Assembly (NCBI GenBank): GCA_021784535.1
Contig: JAJYHW010000024.1
Location: forward strand, 1 to 13,427
Reading direction: 5' to 3'
DNA: 13,427 nucleotides
DNA from: a bacterium
Lineage (GTDB): Bacteria > Patescibacteriota > Microgenomatia > Levybacterales > UBA12049
Of the stretch, positions 1-7,658 are shown piece by piece; the stretch's first letter is position 1; every line of letters starts with the position of its first letter. The position numbers were made by a program, and so were the translations under genes. A model generated the notes under the pieces. The model worked only from the letters and a program-made list of their open reading frames with translations. It did not search any database and had not been told where the DNA came from.

Positions 1-278
1 TCCGATCTGCACAGGACAATCACGTTGCAAAAGAAGAAGTATTATTGCAGAACGGCTTGAAAAAAGAGCAAATTGCCTATGCGACCATAGTGCGCGGGAA
101 CGGCGACTTCGTTGTAACATTGCAGGATGGAGGAAAGGTGACTTTTTCTTCTCAAAAAGATATACTGTCACAAATAGCCTCTTTACAATACATCCTTTCT
201 CATCTTACAATGGAAGGGAGGCAATTCAAAACGTTAGATCTCAGATTTGATACACCGGTTGTTGTGCTCAAGCCTTAA
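1..278 (+). CDS. ftsQ: FtsQ/DivIB-like cell-division protein, C-terminal end (5' partial)
   Basis: The reading frame is open from base 3 to a TAA at 276-278, so this is the 3' end of a gene that starts before the window; about 91 residues are visible. The C-terminus contains a strand-rich segment ending in LDLRFDTPVVVLKP, which resembles the end of the extracytoplasmic beta domain of FtsQ/DivIB (typically an IDLR motif followed by a short strand). FtsQ is a bitopic membrane protein that links early divisome proteins to the septal peptidoglycan synthases. Its position directly upstream of ftsA is the classical dcw order and is the main support for the name. The POTRA domain and membrane segment would lie upstream and cannot be checked. 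The TTG at 45 is an internal codon, not a likely start. Confidence 0.6.
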   Translation, partial: RSAQDNHVAKEEVLLQNGLKKEQIAYATIVRGNGDFVVTLQDGGKVTFSSQKDILSQIASLQYILSHLTMEGRQFKTLDLRFDTPVVVLKP

Positions 279-283
279 AAGCA

Positions 284-315
284 AGTAGGCAATGCCTGCT
301 ATCTCAGAGCTAGGC
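284..315 (+). other. Two mutually exclusive hairpins in the ftsQ-ftsA gap
   Basis: AGTAGGC (284-290) can pair with GCCTGCT (294-300) in seven pairs, one of them G-U, around an AAT loop. The same GCCTGCT can instead pair with AGCTAGGC (308-315) with one bulged base around a seven-base loop. The two stems compete for 294-300. No T-tract follows either stem, so this is not an intrinsic terminator. A regulatory role is speculative. Confidence 0.3.
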
Positions 316-390
316 GATGCAGCGCGAAGATAAACGCAGGATGACTGGCATTATTTTGCGTTGAGGAGAGCGAAGTCTCATGTTATTATT

Positions 391-1674
391 ATGGAAGGAA
401 GAATTATCGTAGCAATTGATGTCGGAACGTATAAGATAGTTACCGTTATCGCAAAAGTGGTCGAAAATGTGATAAGTGTTCTTGGAGTTTCCGAAGTAAA
501 ATCTCAAGGGATTCGCAAGGGACAAGTCGTTGATATTGAGGAAGCAGTGCATGCGATTAATAGTTCTCTTGAAGCCGCAGAGCGTATGGCCGGCTATTCA
601 GCTTCCCATGTTCTTGTATCACTTGGAGGAAGTCAGATCAGTTGCCAGAATTCAAGAGGCGTTGTTGCAGTTGCTACCCCAAATGGCGAGATTACAGAGA
701 GTGATCTGCAACGGGTTATTGATGCGGCAAAAGCAATTTCCATCCCTTCAACTCGCGATATCATCCATGTGCTCCCCCGCAATTATATCGTTGACGGACA
801 GGAAGGTATCAAGGATCCTGTCGGTATGTCCGGAACCCGTCTTGAAGTGGATACGCATATTATTACCGCCAATACGGTTTCCGTTCGAAATCTGGAAAAA
901 GCATTCTCAGAAGTCGGCGTTGATGTCGACAATTTTGCCTTTAGCGGGTATGCGAGCTCTCTTGCCGTGTTATCCGATACAGAGAAGGAGCTTGGTGTTG
1001 TTCTGGTTGATATTGGAGCAGGGACCACAGATATCGCTATTTACACAGAAGGTTCGATGGCATATTCATCTGTTTTGGCAATCGGAGCCCGTCATGTGAC
1101 CAACGATCTGGCGATTGGGCTGCGGATTTCTCTTGAAAGTGCGGAAAAGATTAAGCTTTATTTTTCTCAAATACAAGGTAAAAGAGTTGTCAGAGTAGAG
1201 GACGGGGAATCAAAAGAACAAAAGTCATCTGACGAACTCGATCTTTCTTCTTTGAATTTATCTGAAGATATTCGTAAGGTTTCGCAAAAAACGCTCGTTG
1301 ACGGGATTATCCGGCCACGCCTTAATGAAATCTGTACCATGATCGCGCTTGAAATTAAAAAGAGCGGTTTTGCGGCTCAAACACCAGCTGGCGTTGTTTT
1401 TACCGGAGGAGGAGCGCTGACGGTCGGACTTCGTGATGCTGCACGGAGAACACTTGCGATGCCGGTTCGTATCGGTATGCCTACAGATGTGAAAGGGATT
1501 ATTGATGAAGTGCAGCATCCTGCTTTTTCAACAGCTGTCGGATTGGTCCGCTATGGCATCAATTCAACGGCAGTGAAAGAATCTCCTCTACGGTTTAATA
1601 TTCCAGGGGGCAATATGGGTATTGCAAAAGTCATCAAGCGCATTATTAATTTGATAAAAACATTTATCCCCTAG
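391..1674 (+). CDS. ftsA: Cell division protein FtsA
   Basis: Actin-fold ATPase that polymerises under the membrane and tethers FtsZ at the division site. From the ATG at 391 the product is 427 residues, normal for FtsA. Visible motifs are the phosphate-1 loop IIVAIDVGTYKI (5-16), the FtsA-specific 1C subdomain (about 85-165, including HVLPRNYIVDG), the phosphate-2 motif VLVDIGAGTTDIAIY (204-218), and the adenosine loop FTGGGALTVGL (337-347). The last residues, from about 409 (MGIAKVIKRIINLIKTFIP), form an amphipathic helix typical of the membrane-targeting sequence. A TTG at 361 would add ten residues (MRRAKSHVII); I prefer 391 because family members begin just before the IIVAID strand. A GAGGAG at 363-368 is too far (about 22 bases) to serve as its ribosome site. 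It ends six bases before the next gene, implying co-transcription. Confidence 0.95.
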   Translation: MEGRIIVAIDVGTYKIVTVIAKVVENVISVLGVSEVKSQGIRKGQVVDIEEAVHAINSSLEAAERMAGYSASHVLVSLGGSQISCQNSRGVVAVATPNGEITESDLQRVIDAAKAISIPSTRDIIHVLPRNYIVDGQEGIKDPVGMSGTRLEVDTHIITANTVSVRNLEKAFSEVGVDVDNFAFSGYASSLAVLSDTEKELGVVLVDIGAGTTDIAIYTEGSMAYSSVLAIGARHVTNDLAIGLRISLESAEKIKLYFSQIQGKRVVRVEDGESKEQKSSDELDLSSLNLSEDIRKVSQKTLVDGIIRPRLNEICTMIALEIKKSGFAAQTPAGVVFTGGGALTVGLRDAARRTLAMPVRIGMPTDVKGIIDEVQHPAFSTAVGLVRYGINSTAVKESPLRFNIPGGNMGIAKVIKRIINLIKTFIP

Positions 1675-1680
1675 GGTTTC

Positions 1681-3246
1681 ATGAAATTTTCTTCTAAGAA
1701 TAAGTTATATAAAAAAGCAGGATACCTGCTTTTGGAAAAAAATTTTCAGTTTTCTGCAATTTTTCCTTTTTTATCCCGTTATCGTTATTTTTTTCTGCTT
1801 GTTCTTTTGTATGGTCTTATACGATTTATAAATCTTACAATTCTGCCTATATTTAATGATGAGTCAATTTATTTGCGTTGGGGTTGGCTGGAGATACAGA
1901 GTAAAAACTGGTTTATTTCTTTGTATGACGGGAAGCAGCCGCTTCTTACGTGGTTTTTTGGATATGCACAAATATTCTTCAGCGATCCTTTATACGCTGG
2001 CAGGTTCGTTTCAATTATTACCGGATTGATTACACTTATCGGAATTTTCAAAATTGGTATGAAATTTTTTACAGAGAGATTTGCTTTGCTGGCTGGTCTT
2101 TTTTATAGCATAGTTAGTATATTTGTTTTCTATGACCGTATGGCGTTAATGGAGAGCTCCATAACAGCAATAGGTATTTGGTCCTGCTATTTTTTTCTTT
2201 CTCTTGTGGCAAAACCGGTGATACAAACAGCGATACTTCTGGGAGTGACTTTTGGTATCGGACTTTTTGATAAATCAGATGCCGGAATTTTTTTGGTAAC
2301 AGCGATAATTTCAGGCAGTATCGTCGGGTTGACGAGGAAGCACTGGAATGAAAGAAAATATTTCTTTTTGATGCTCTCTCTGTCGCTTTTTGTGTGCGTT
2401 ATTGTTCTTGCGCCATTATTGCTGCAAAAAGAAGTATACACTATCGTTTATGATAATAGTCGATACGCATACACTCTCCCACAGATTTTTTCCCATTTTT
2501 TTCCGATTATTGCGAAAAATATTCCGGCAACGTTTTTTTTGCTTTGGGGATATCTTACTCCGGTCCCGTTTTTATTAAGTATCGCTGGCATTATTTTTTT
2601 TCTCACATCACAGGATCTGTATGCGAAGTTGCTGGTTGCATGGTTTTTTCTGCCAATTATTTTTTTTATACTATTTACGACAAATCCGATAGATCGGTAT
2701 ATCGTTGCGTTTTTGCCTGTAACAACTTTTTTTTGCGCAAAGACATTGTTGGTTTGCATGCAGAGATTTGATAAAGCTGCTTATAGAATTTCCCTGTTTT
2801 TTGCTGCATTTTTTATTCCGGTATTGCTCACCTGCTCTTTATTGTTTGCGCCGGTAACATATTTTTCTTTGCTTCATTTTCTGACACCTGCTGTCGATGT
2901 CGGATATACGCAAGCGCCCTCAGGGTATGGAATACCTGAAATTCGAAAATATCTTCTTCAGCACTCACAAAACAAGAAAATTGCTCTTTTTGTCCAGATT
3001 GGTTCCGGAAATCCTGAAGACGCACTATATGATTATTTTGGTGAAAAATATAATCCGAATATTACGGTTATCAGCACGTCCAAAGAACTTGCATGTAAAC
3101 AGCCGCAAATTTTTCTCATGACATCCTATTTTATAAGTGAGGGAGATTCTGTTAATTCGTCTTGTATGAAAAACATAAAAAAGTTTTATCGGCCTGTGGG
3201 AAACACGTTTGTAGGCATTTATCGGATAGAGCATAAGGCTATGTAA
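1681..3246 (+). CDS. GT-C fold membrane glycosyltransferase (ArnT/PMT_2-like)
   Basis: A 521-residue polytopic protein with a short cytoplasmic N-terminus, a first membrane segment at about 37-57 and roughly ten or more further hydrophobic segments to about residue 405, then a soluble C-terminal domain of about 115 residues. The loop after the first segment carries the acidic pair FNDESIY (D60, E61). It is followed by YDGKQPLLTW (82-91), GRFVSIITG (107-115) and YDRMALMES (151-159), the layout of ArnT/dolichyl-phosphate-mannose mannosyltransferase relatives. Such enzymes move a sugar from a polyprenyl-phosphate carrier to lipid, glycan or protein on the outer face of the membrane. The acceptor here is unknown. 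It starts six bases after ftsA and ends 60 bases before the ftsZ start, so it interrupts the usual ftsA-ftsZ pair and may be co-expressed with the divisome. The gene is rich in T runs. The family call is firm; the substrate is not predictable. Confidence 0.8.
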   Translation: MKFSSKNKLYKKAGYLLLEKNFQFSAIFPFLSRYRYFFLLVLLYGLIRFINLTILPIFNDESIYLRWGWLEIQSKNWFISLYDGKQPLLTWFFGYAQIFFSDPLYAGRFVSIITGLITLIGIFKIGMKFFTERFALLAGLFYSIVSIFVFYDRMALMESSITAIGIWSCYFFLSLVAKPVIQTAILLGVTFGIGLFDKSDAGIFLVTAIISGSIVGLTRKHWNERKYFFLMLSLSLFVCVIVLAPLLLQKEVYTIVYDNSRYAYTLPQIFSHFFPIIAKNIPATFFLLWGYLTPVPFLLSIAGIIFFLTSQDLYAKLLVAWFFLPIIFFILFTTNPIDRYIVAFLPVTTFFCAKTLLVCMQRFDKAAYRISLFFAAFFIPVLLTCSLLFAPVTYFSLLHFLTPAVDVGYTQAPSGYGIPEIRKYLLQHSQNKKIALFVQIGSGNPEDALYDYFGEKYNPNITVISTSKELACKQPQIFLMTSYFISEGDSVNSSCMKNIKKFYRPVGNTFVGIYRIEHKAM

Positions 3247-3258
3247 TAAATTCCCTGC

Positions 3259-3287
3259 TTGCAATTACTTTTTGCATCTGGTAGGAT
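3259..3287 (+). promoter_or_regulatory. Candidate ftsZ promoter
   Basis: TTGCAA (3259-3264, 4 of 6 to the -35 consensus) and TAGGAT (3282-3287, 4 of 6 to the -10) are separated by 17 bases. A transcript would begin near 3294, leaving about 12 bases before the ftsZ ATG at 3307. It gives ftsZ a start independent of ftsA and the glycosyltransferase. Confidence 0.45.
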
Positions 3288-3306
3288 TTGTGCAACACTG
3301 CATACT

Positions 3307-4500
3307 ATGTTAATTCGACCTCAAACTACCAATTTTGCCAAAATCCGCGTTATGGGAATTGGTGGTGGCGGCAGCAATGCAATAGGTTCAATGATCGCCA
3401 GCGGCAATATTCACAGTGTTGATTTTGTGGCTGTCAATACAGATGCCCAGGCGCTTCTTTTGAATAAAGCTGATACCAAAATTCAGATCGGAGAGAATAT
3501 GACCAAGGGTCTTGGTTCAGGAGGGGACCCTGAGATAGGACGGGAAGCAGCTGAAGAATCGAGAGAAAAGATCAAGCATATCCTTGAAGGTTCAGATATG
3601 GTTTTTCTTACCTGTGGTATGGGTGGAGGTACAGGAACAGGAGCGACGCCGGTAGTCGCTGAAATCGCCAAAGAAGTGGGTGCATTGACTGTCGCGGTGG
3701 TTACCAAGCCATTTATGTTTGAAGGTACTCGACGGATGGTTTCAGCGGAAGAAGGGATTGATAATCTGAAAGATAAGGTTGATACCCTAATTGTTATCCC
3801 TAACCAACGTATTCTTGATGTTGTTGATCGCAAATTGTCACTTCTTGATGCATTCAAAGTTGCTGATTCCGTTTTGACTCAGGGAGTTCAGGGAATTTCT
3901 GAGATTATTACACTGCCGGGACTTATCAATGTCGATTTTGCTGATGTACGAAATATTATGGTCAATGCCGGATCAGCATTGATGGGGATAGGATCCGGAA
4001 TCGGTGAGAATCGTGCGCAAACGGCTGCCAGATCAGCGATTGCATCTCCTCTTCTTGAGATTTCGATGGACGGCGCACGCGGTGTTTTGTTCAATGTCGT
4101 CGGAGGACCTGATCTGACAATGTCTGAGGTTGATGAGGCAGCAAAGATTATCTCCGCGGCAGCTGATCCTGATGCAAATATTATTTTTGGCGCGACAATT
4201 GATGAATCGATGCATGATCAGATTCGTATTACTGTAGTTGCGACGGGTTTTGATCAGGCAAAGCAGCGCTTGCAGCAATTTGTGATCCCGCAGCCGACAC
4301 CTCAGATTTCTCAGACTCCTTTGAGCCGACAACATGATCCTTTTATGCAGCCGCAACAGAATAATCAGCAGCCCCCGCAAGAAGATGATCATAATCCGTT
4401 TTCAGCGCAGCAGCCGGTTCAGCAGCCGGAAGAAAAGAAGGATGAAAAAAGCGCCGAAGACGAATGGGACATCCCCGCATTTCTCAGACAGCGGAATTAA
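3307..4500 (+). CDS. ftsZ: Cell division protein FtsZ
   Basis: Tubulin-like GTPase forming the cytokinetic ring; 397 residues from the ATG at 3307. Visible features are the N-terminal nucleotide loop GIGGGGSNA (17-25), the tubulin signature [21 protein letters not shown] (103 on, T4 loop GGGTGTG at 106-112), PFMFEGTRR (135-143), and the T7 catalytic loop NVDFADV (208-214). After the globular domain a Gln/Pro-rich linker runs from about 328 to 386, ending in the charged stretch [12 protein letters not shown]. The terminal peptide [10 protein letters not shown] (387-396) matches the conserved site that binds FtsA and other tethers. An in-frame TTG at 3259 would add 16 residues (MQLLFASG...) that do not look like FtsZ and overlap the candidate promoter, so I reject it. 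No clear Shine-Dalgarno precedes 3307. The next 71 bases hold the copper operon promoter, with no terminator visible after ftsZ. Confidence 0.97.
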   Translation: MLIRPQTTNFAKIRVMGIGGGGSNAIGSMIASGNIHSVDFVAVNTDAQALLLNKADTKIQIGENMTKGLGSGGDPEIGREAAEESREKIKHILEGSDMVFLTCGMGGGTGTGATPVVAEIAKEVGALTVAVVTKPFMFEGTRRMVSAEEGIDNLKDKVDTLIVIPNQRILDVVDRKLSLLDAFKVADSVLTQGVQGISEIITLPGLINVDFADVRNIMVNAGSALMGIGSGIGENRAQTAARSAIASPLLEISMDGARGVLFNVVGGPDLTMSEVDEAAKIISAAADPDANIIFGATIDESMHDQIRITVVATGFDQAKQRLQQFVIPQPTPQISQTPLSRQHDPFMQPQQNNQQPPQEDDHNPFSAQQPVQQPEEKKDEKSAEDEWDIPAFLRQRN

Positions 4501-4504
4501 CTTC

Positions 4505-4533
4505 TTGACAAAATGGTATATTGCGCCTAATAT
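4505..4533 (+). promoter_or_regulatory. csoR-copA operon promoter
   Basis: A perfect -35 TTGACA (4505-4510) is followed after 17 bases by TAATAT (4528-4533). Transcription is predicted near 4540, giving a leader of about 32 bases before csoR. The -10 overlaps the left arm of the predicted CsoR operator, so repressor binding would block polymerase. Confidence 0.65.
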
Positions 4534-4552
4534 ATCCCATATAGGGGGATAT
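4532..4552 (+). promoter_or_regulatory. Predicted CsoR operator
   Basis: ATATCCC (4532-4538) and GGGATAT (4546-4552) form a perfect inverted repeat of 7-base arms around ATATAGG, with a run of five G at 4544-4548. This G-tract pseudopalindrome has the form of known CsoR sites (TACCC...GGGGGTA type). It covers the end of the -10 and the predicted start of transcription, directly before csoR, consistent with copper-relieved autorepression. Confidence 0.65.
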
Positions 4553-4571
4553 CCTCCAGAAACGCTCGCAT

Positions 4572-4844
4572 ATGGCATATAGACCAAAAGATACTCAGGA
4601 ACGGATACTTCATCGCTTGAAGATCGCAAAAGGACACTTGGAGAAAATAATCACAATGATTGAAGAAGACAGGTATTGTATTGATGTGCTGCATCAAATG
4701 CAGGCTGTTGAGTCAGGAATCAGAGAAACAGGTAATGTTATTCTGGAAAATCATCTAAAGACTTGCGTTGCCGATGCAATCAGCAAAGGGGAAAAAGACA
4801 AAGCAATCAGTGAAATTATGGAAGTATTTAAGAGAAAATCCTAA
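4572..4844 (+). CDS. csoR: Copper-sensing transcriptional repressor CsoR
   Basis: A 90-residue all-helical repressor of the CsoR/RcnR (DUF156) family. The Cu(I) ligands are all present and fall at the same numbers as in Mycobacterium tuberculosis CsoR: Cys36 (in DRYCIDVL), His61 and Cys65 (in NHLKTC). The second-shell residues Tyr35 and Glu81 are also kept. This separates it from FrmR and RcnR relatives, which differ at these positions. Apo-CsoR binds operator DNA as a tetramer and releases it when Cu(I) binds; the G-tract palindrome at 4532-4552 is the evident target. The ATG at 4572 is the only sensible start; no strong ribosome site precedes it. It ends four bases before the microprotein and is followed by copA, the usual target of CsoR control. 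Confidence 0.93.
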   Translation: MAYRPKDTQERILHRLKIAKGHLEKIITMIEEDRYCIDVLHQMQAVESGIRETGNVILENHLKTCVADAISKGEKDKAISEIMEVFKRKS

Positions 4845-4848
4845 TGCT

Positions 4849-4938
4849 ATGACAATAGATAAAGTATTTGTTACGGTTATTGACATTTTGATTATCGGTT
4901 TTATCTATTGGTTCTTTTTAATGAAGAAAGAGAAATAA
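4849..4938 (+). CDS. 29-residue single-pass membrane microprotein between csoR and copA
   Basis: ATG at 4849 to TAA at 4936-4938 encodes [20 protein letters not shown] followed by WFFLMKKEK: a short N-terminus, one strong membrane helix (about 6-25) and a positively charged end. It sits four bases after csoR and four before copA, so spacing alone suggests translation within the operon. The sequence resembles the membrane anchor of small membrane-bound cupredoxins found near copper ATPases in CPR and Gram-positive bacteria, in which [12 protein letters not shown] leads into a cupredoxin domain. Here a stop directly follows and the cupredoxin domain is missing. It may therefore be a working microprotein or the surviving stub of a deleted cupredoxin gene. 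The family link is from memory and unverified. Confidence 0.55.
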   Translation: MTIDKVFVTVIDILIIGFIYWFFLMKKEK

Positions 4939-4942
4939 TATC

Positions 4943-7243
4943 ATGGGAAAAATTGTATCAAATGACACCGTAGCAAAGAAAACTTTTCCTGTAAAAGGTA
5001 TGCACTGTGCTTCTTGTGTCCAAGTGATTGAACGTGCAGTTAGAAAAATTGATGGTGTTACAAATTGCAATGTCAATTTGGCAACTGAGCAGGCAACTGT
5101 TACCTACAATAAAAATAAAGTGACCAAAAACGATATTGCCTCTGCTGTATCAAATGTCGGCTATAAAGCTCTTGTTGATGAGGAAATAAAGGGCGAAGAA
5201 GAATTAGCAAAAGAAAAACAAGAAGAGCTAAATTCGCTCAGAAACAAAGTTTTATTCAGTCTGTTTTTTGGTGGTCTTATTTTTTGGGGTAGCTTTCCTA
5301 TTGTGATGAATTATGCTCCGCTATTCCTTCAAAATTCTTTTATGCAGTTTATTTTTGCTACTCCTGTTCAGCTCTGGGCGGGTTGGGAGTTTTATCGATC
5401 AACATTTAATTCGCTCAAACATCGAAGCGCAAATATGGATACGCTCGTAGCAATTGGAACAAGTGTTGCTTATCTTTATTCCGTTATTGCTACTTTTTTT
5501 CCGAAAATTTTTTACAGTTTGAATATTTCGCCTATGCCCTTTTTTGATACCTCAACTCTTATCATAGGCTTAATTCTCTTAGGCCGTTATTTTGAAGCGA
5601 GGGCAAAATCTAGTACATCAGATGCGATCAAAAAACTTATTGACTTACAGGCAAAAACTGCAAGAGTTGTAAAAGCTGGTAAAGAGGTCGATATGGCACT
5701 TGAGCAAGTGCGCATAGGAGATATGCTTCGCGTAAAACCAGGAGAAAAAATTCCTGTTGACGGCAAAATTATACAAGGACAATCAAGTATTGATGAGTCA
5801 ATGATTACCGGTGAAAGCATACCCGCTGAAAAAAAAGCAGGAGACACGGTTATCGGTTCAACAATCAACAAAAACGGGACATTTTTATATAAGGCAACAA
5901 AGATTGGTCAGGATACAATGCTTTCGCAAATTATCAAACTTGTTCAGGATGCACAAGGCTCAAAAGCACCGATTCAACGGATTGCTGATTTACTATCTTC
6001 GTATTTTGTGCCTATTGTTTTAATCTTGGCAGTACTAACATTTGGCATTTGGTATGATTTTGGTCAAGCGCCTACGCTTCTTTTTGCGCTTCTCAATATG
6101 GTCGCAGTTCTTATTATTGCCTGTCCTTGTGCGATGGGACTTGCCACGCCGACAGCGATAATGGTTGGTACCGGAAAAGGAGCGGAACACGGAATTTTAA
6201 TCAAAGATGCAACAAGTCTGGAAACAGCACAGAAAATCAATACGATTATTTTTGATAAAACAGGGACAGTAACGGCAGGAAAACCAAAAGTAACGGATTT
6301 TTTCCTTATGGAGAATCTGGGAGAAGTACAAAAAGAATTACACTGGCAGCTCTCAGATAATATGGATGTAAAAAGATATATTATTAGCTTAATAACTTCT
6401 CTGGAGAAAGGCTCTGAGCACTCTCTTTCTGATGCGATTGTGGCGTATGGAAAAGAAAAGAATCATAAGGAGTTCTTGGTTGAAAATTTTCATGCTATTG
6501 CAGGAGGCGGAGTAAGGGGTATGGTTGACGGAAAAAACGTTATTATTGGTACAAAAAAACTGATGGAACAAGAGCATGTCATGAGATGCGCAGGTCTTGA
6601 TAAAACAGCTGGGGAATTACAAAAAAATGCAAGAACAGTTGCGTTTGTCGGTATTGACGGGAAGAATGTGGCATTGTTTGGGATTGCTGATATACTAAAG
6701 GATAGTGCGGTTGCAGGCGTGAGAAAATTACAAAGAATGGGAATAGAAACCATTTTACTTACAGGTGACAATCAGCAGGCAGCAAATGTCATAGGTAAAA
6801 AAATGGGTATAAAAAGAATTTTTGCCGAAGTTCTTCCGGATCAAAAAGAGGAAGTTGTAAAGCAGATACAGCGTGAAGGGAAAAAAGTTGCTATGGTAGG
6901 GGACGGCATAAATGATGCTCCGGCTTTGGCCGCTGCTGATTTAGGCATTGCGATGGGAAGCGGATCTGATGTTGCAATCGAGACAGCAGATATAACGCTG
7001 GTAAATAAGAGTTTAGATGCAGTAGCCTCTGCTATTACTCTTTCCAAAAAAACAATGCGGACTATTAGGGTGAATTTAGTTTGGGCGTTTGGCTATAATA
7101 TTATTCTTATCCCTGTTGCTATGGGAGTACTGTATCCCTTTTTTCACTTACTTCTGAATCCGATATTTGCATCAGCTGCCATGGCAATGTCGAGTATTTC
7201 TGTAGTGTCGAATTCTTTATTACTCAAGAAATATAACATTTAA
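4943..7243 (+). CDS. copA: Cu+-exporting P1B-type ATPase CopA
   Basis: A 766-residue copper ATPase with one N-terminal heavy-metal domain (about 13-76) carrying the metal site GMHCASC (C22, C25). Then come two membrane helices, two more at about 165-215, and the actuator with TGES (289-292). The membrane metal site CPC is at 394-396, and the phosphorylated aspartate D438 lies in DKTGT. The nucleotide domain is followed by the hinge GDGINDAP (653-660) and the last two helices with YN (718-719) and MSS (749-751). CPC, YN and MSS together are the signature of Cu+ (P1B-1) pumps. It uses ATP to export Cu+ from the cytoplasm. The nucleotide-domain HP motif, normally SEHP, is SEHS here (H493, S494). 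It starts four bases after the microprotein, downstream of csoR, so it should be copper-induced. Length is normal for one metal-binding domain. Confidence 0.95.
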   Translation: MGKIVSNDTVAKKTFPVKGMHCASCVQVIERAVRKIDGVTNCNVNLATEQATVTYNKNKVTKNDIASAVSNVGYKALVDEEIKGEEELAKEKQEELNSLRNKVLFSLFFGGLIFWGSFPIVMNYAPLFLQNSFMQFIFATPVQLWAGWEFYRSTFNSLKHRSANMDTLVAIGTSVAYLYSVIATFFPKIFYSLNISPMPFFDTSTLIIGLILLGRYFEARAKSSTSDAIKKLIDLQAKTARVVKAGKEVDMALEQVRIGDMLRVKPGEKIPVDGKIIQGQSSIDESMITGESIPAEKKAGDTVIGSTINKNGTFLYKATKIGQDTMLSQIIKLVQDAQGSKAPIQRIADLLSSYFVPIVLILAVLTFGIWYDFGQAPTLLFALLNMVAVLIIACPCAMGLATPTAIMVGTGKGAEHGILIKDATSLETAQKINTIIFDKTGTVTAGKPKVTDFFLMENLGEVQKELHWQLSDNMDVKRYIISLITSLEKGSEHSLSDAIVAYGKEKNHKEFLVENFHAIAGGGVRGMVDGKNVIIGTKKLMEQEHVMRCAGLDKTAGELQKNARTVAFVGIDGKNVALFGIADILKDSAVAGVRKLQRMGIETILLTGDNQQAANVIGKKMGIKRIFAEVLPDQKEEVVKQIQREGKKVAMVGDGINDAPALAAADLGIAMGSGSDVAIETADITLVNKSLDAVASAITLSKKTMRTIRVNLVWAFGYNIILIPVAMGVLYPFFHLLLNPIFASAAMAMSSISVVSNSLLLKKYNI

Positions 7244-7272
7244 TTGACGCAACCTGCATATGGTATTGCAAT
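7244..7272 (+). promoter_or_regulatory. Candidate promoter of the copY-like gene
   Basis: TTGACG (7244-7249, 5 of 6 to consensus) begins right after the copA stop and is followed after 17 bases by TGCAAT (7267-7272, 4 of 6). The predicted transcript would start at or next to the ATG at 7280, i.e. leaderless. No good TACA-N2-TGTA CopY/BlaI box was found here. Confidence 0.4.
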
Positions 7273-7279
7273 ATGTAAT

Positions 7280-7658
7280 ATGAAACAAAAACCTCTCAGT
7301 AATTTAGAACAACAGGTGATGAATATCGTATGGAAACATCAGCGATGTTCAGTCCGGGAAGTTTTGGAACAGCTACAAAAAAGGAAAAAGATTGCATACA
7401 GCACCTTCGCAACTATGCTGCGACGCCTCGAGTAAAAAAGCTTGTTATCAAGAACACAAAAGCAATGACGATTGCTTATAGTCCAAAAATCTCTAAAGAA
7501 GCATATAGTAAAGGATTAACTCTCTCATTCCTCAAAAAACAGGTTCAATCATTTGGCGATATTGCAATGGCATCGTTTGTTGAAACCCTTGATGAATTAC
7601 CAACAGATAAAAGGGAGTATTTTTAAAGCTTTTAGAAGATCATGATAAGAATAAATAA
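7280..7658 (+). pseudogene. CopY/BlaI-family repressor broken by two frameshifts
   Basis: The ATG at 7280 opens a winged-helix typical of BlaI/MecI/CopY: LSNLEQQVMNIVW, then SVREVLEQL and IAYSTFATMLRRLE, stopping at TAA 7433-7435. The rest of the protein continues in the -1 frame from base 7432 as VKKLVIKNTKAMTIAYSPKI through SFGDIAMASFVETLDELP and KREYF, stopping at TAA 7624-7626. A second shift in the T run at 7620-7624 restores the final LKLLEDHDKNK, ending at TAA 7656-7658. Each break is repaired by adding one base (near 7432 and in the T run), and the repaired product of about 127 residues matches the family's usual length. CopY-type proteins are dimeric repressors of copper ATPase genes. 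With CsoR present this one is probably redundant. Real decay or base-calling errors at the A6 and T5 runs are both possible. Confidence 0.8.

Noticed and set aside
361..390. TTG start for ftsA giving ten extra residues, and a promoter-like TTGAGG-17-TATTAT with TG extension ending at 389
   Set aside because: The extra residues do not resemble FtsA. The promoter would start transcription at about 396, after the preferred ATG, so both readings are probably coincidental.
530..1099. Plus-strand 189-codon ORF inside ftsA in another frame
   Set aside because: The ftsA frame over the same bases contains all actin-fold motifs; the alternative product has no family features.
7256..7266. Shared GCATATGG-Y-AT word at 4568-4578 and 7256-7266, near the csoR and copY-like starts, as a common operator
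   Set aside because: At csoR it overlaps the coding start rather than the promoter, it is short and AT-rich, and it matches no known CsoR or CopY site.
7428..7441. Programmed -1 frameshift in the copY-like gene, because an A AAA AAG heptamer is present
   Set aside because: In the upstream frame the TAA stop precedes the heptamer, so ribosomes would terminate before slipping. A second unrelated frameshift downstream also favours decay or sequencing error.
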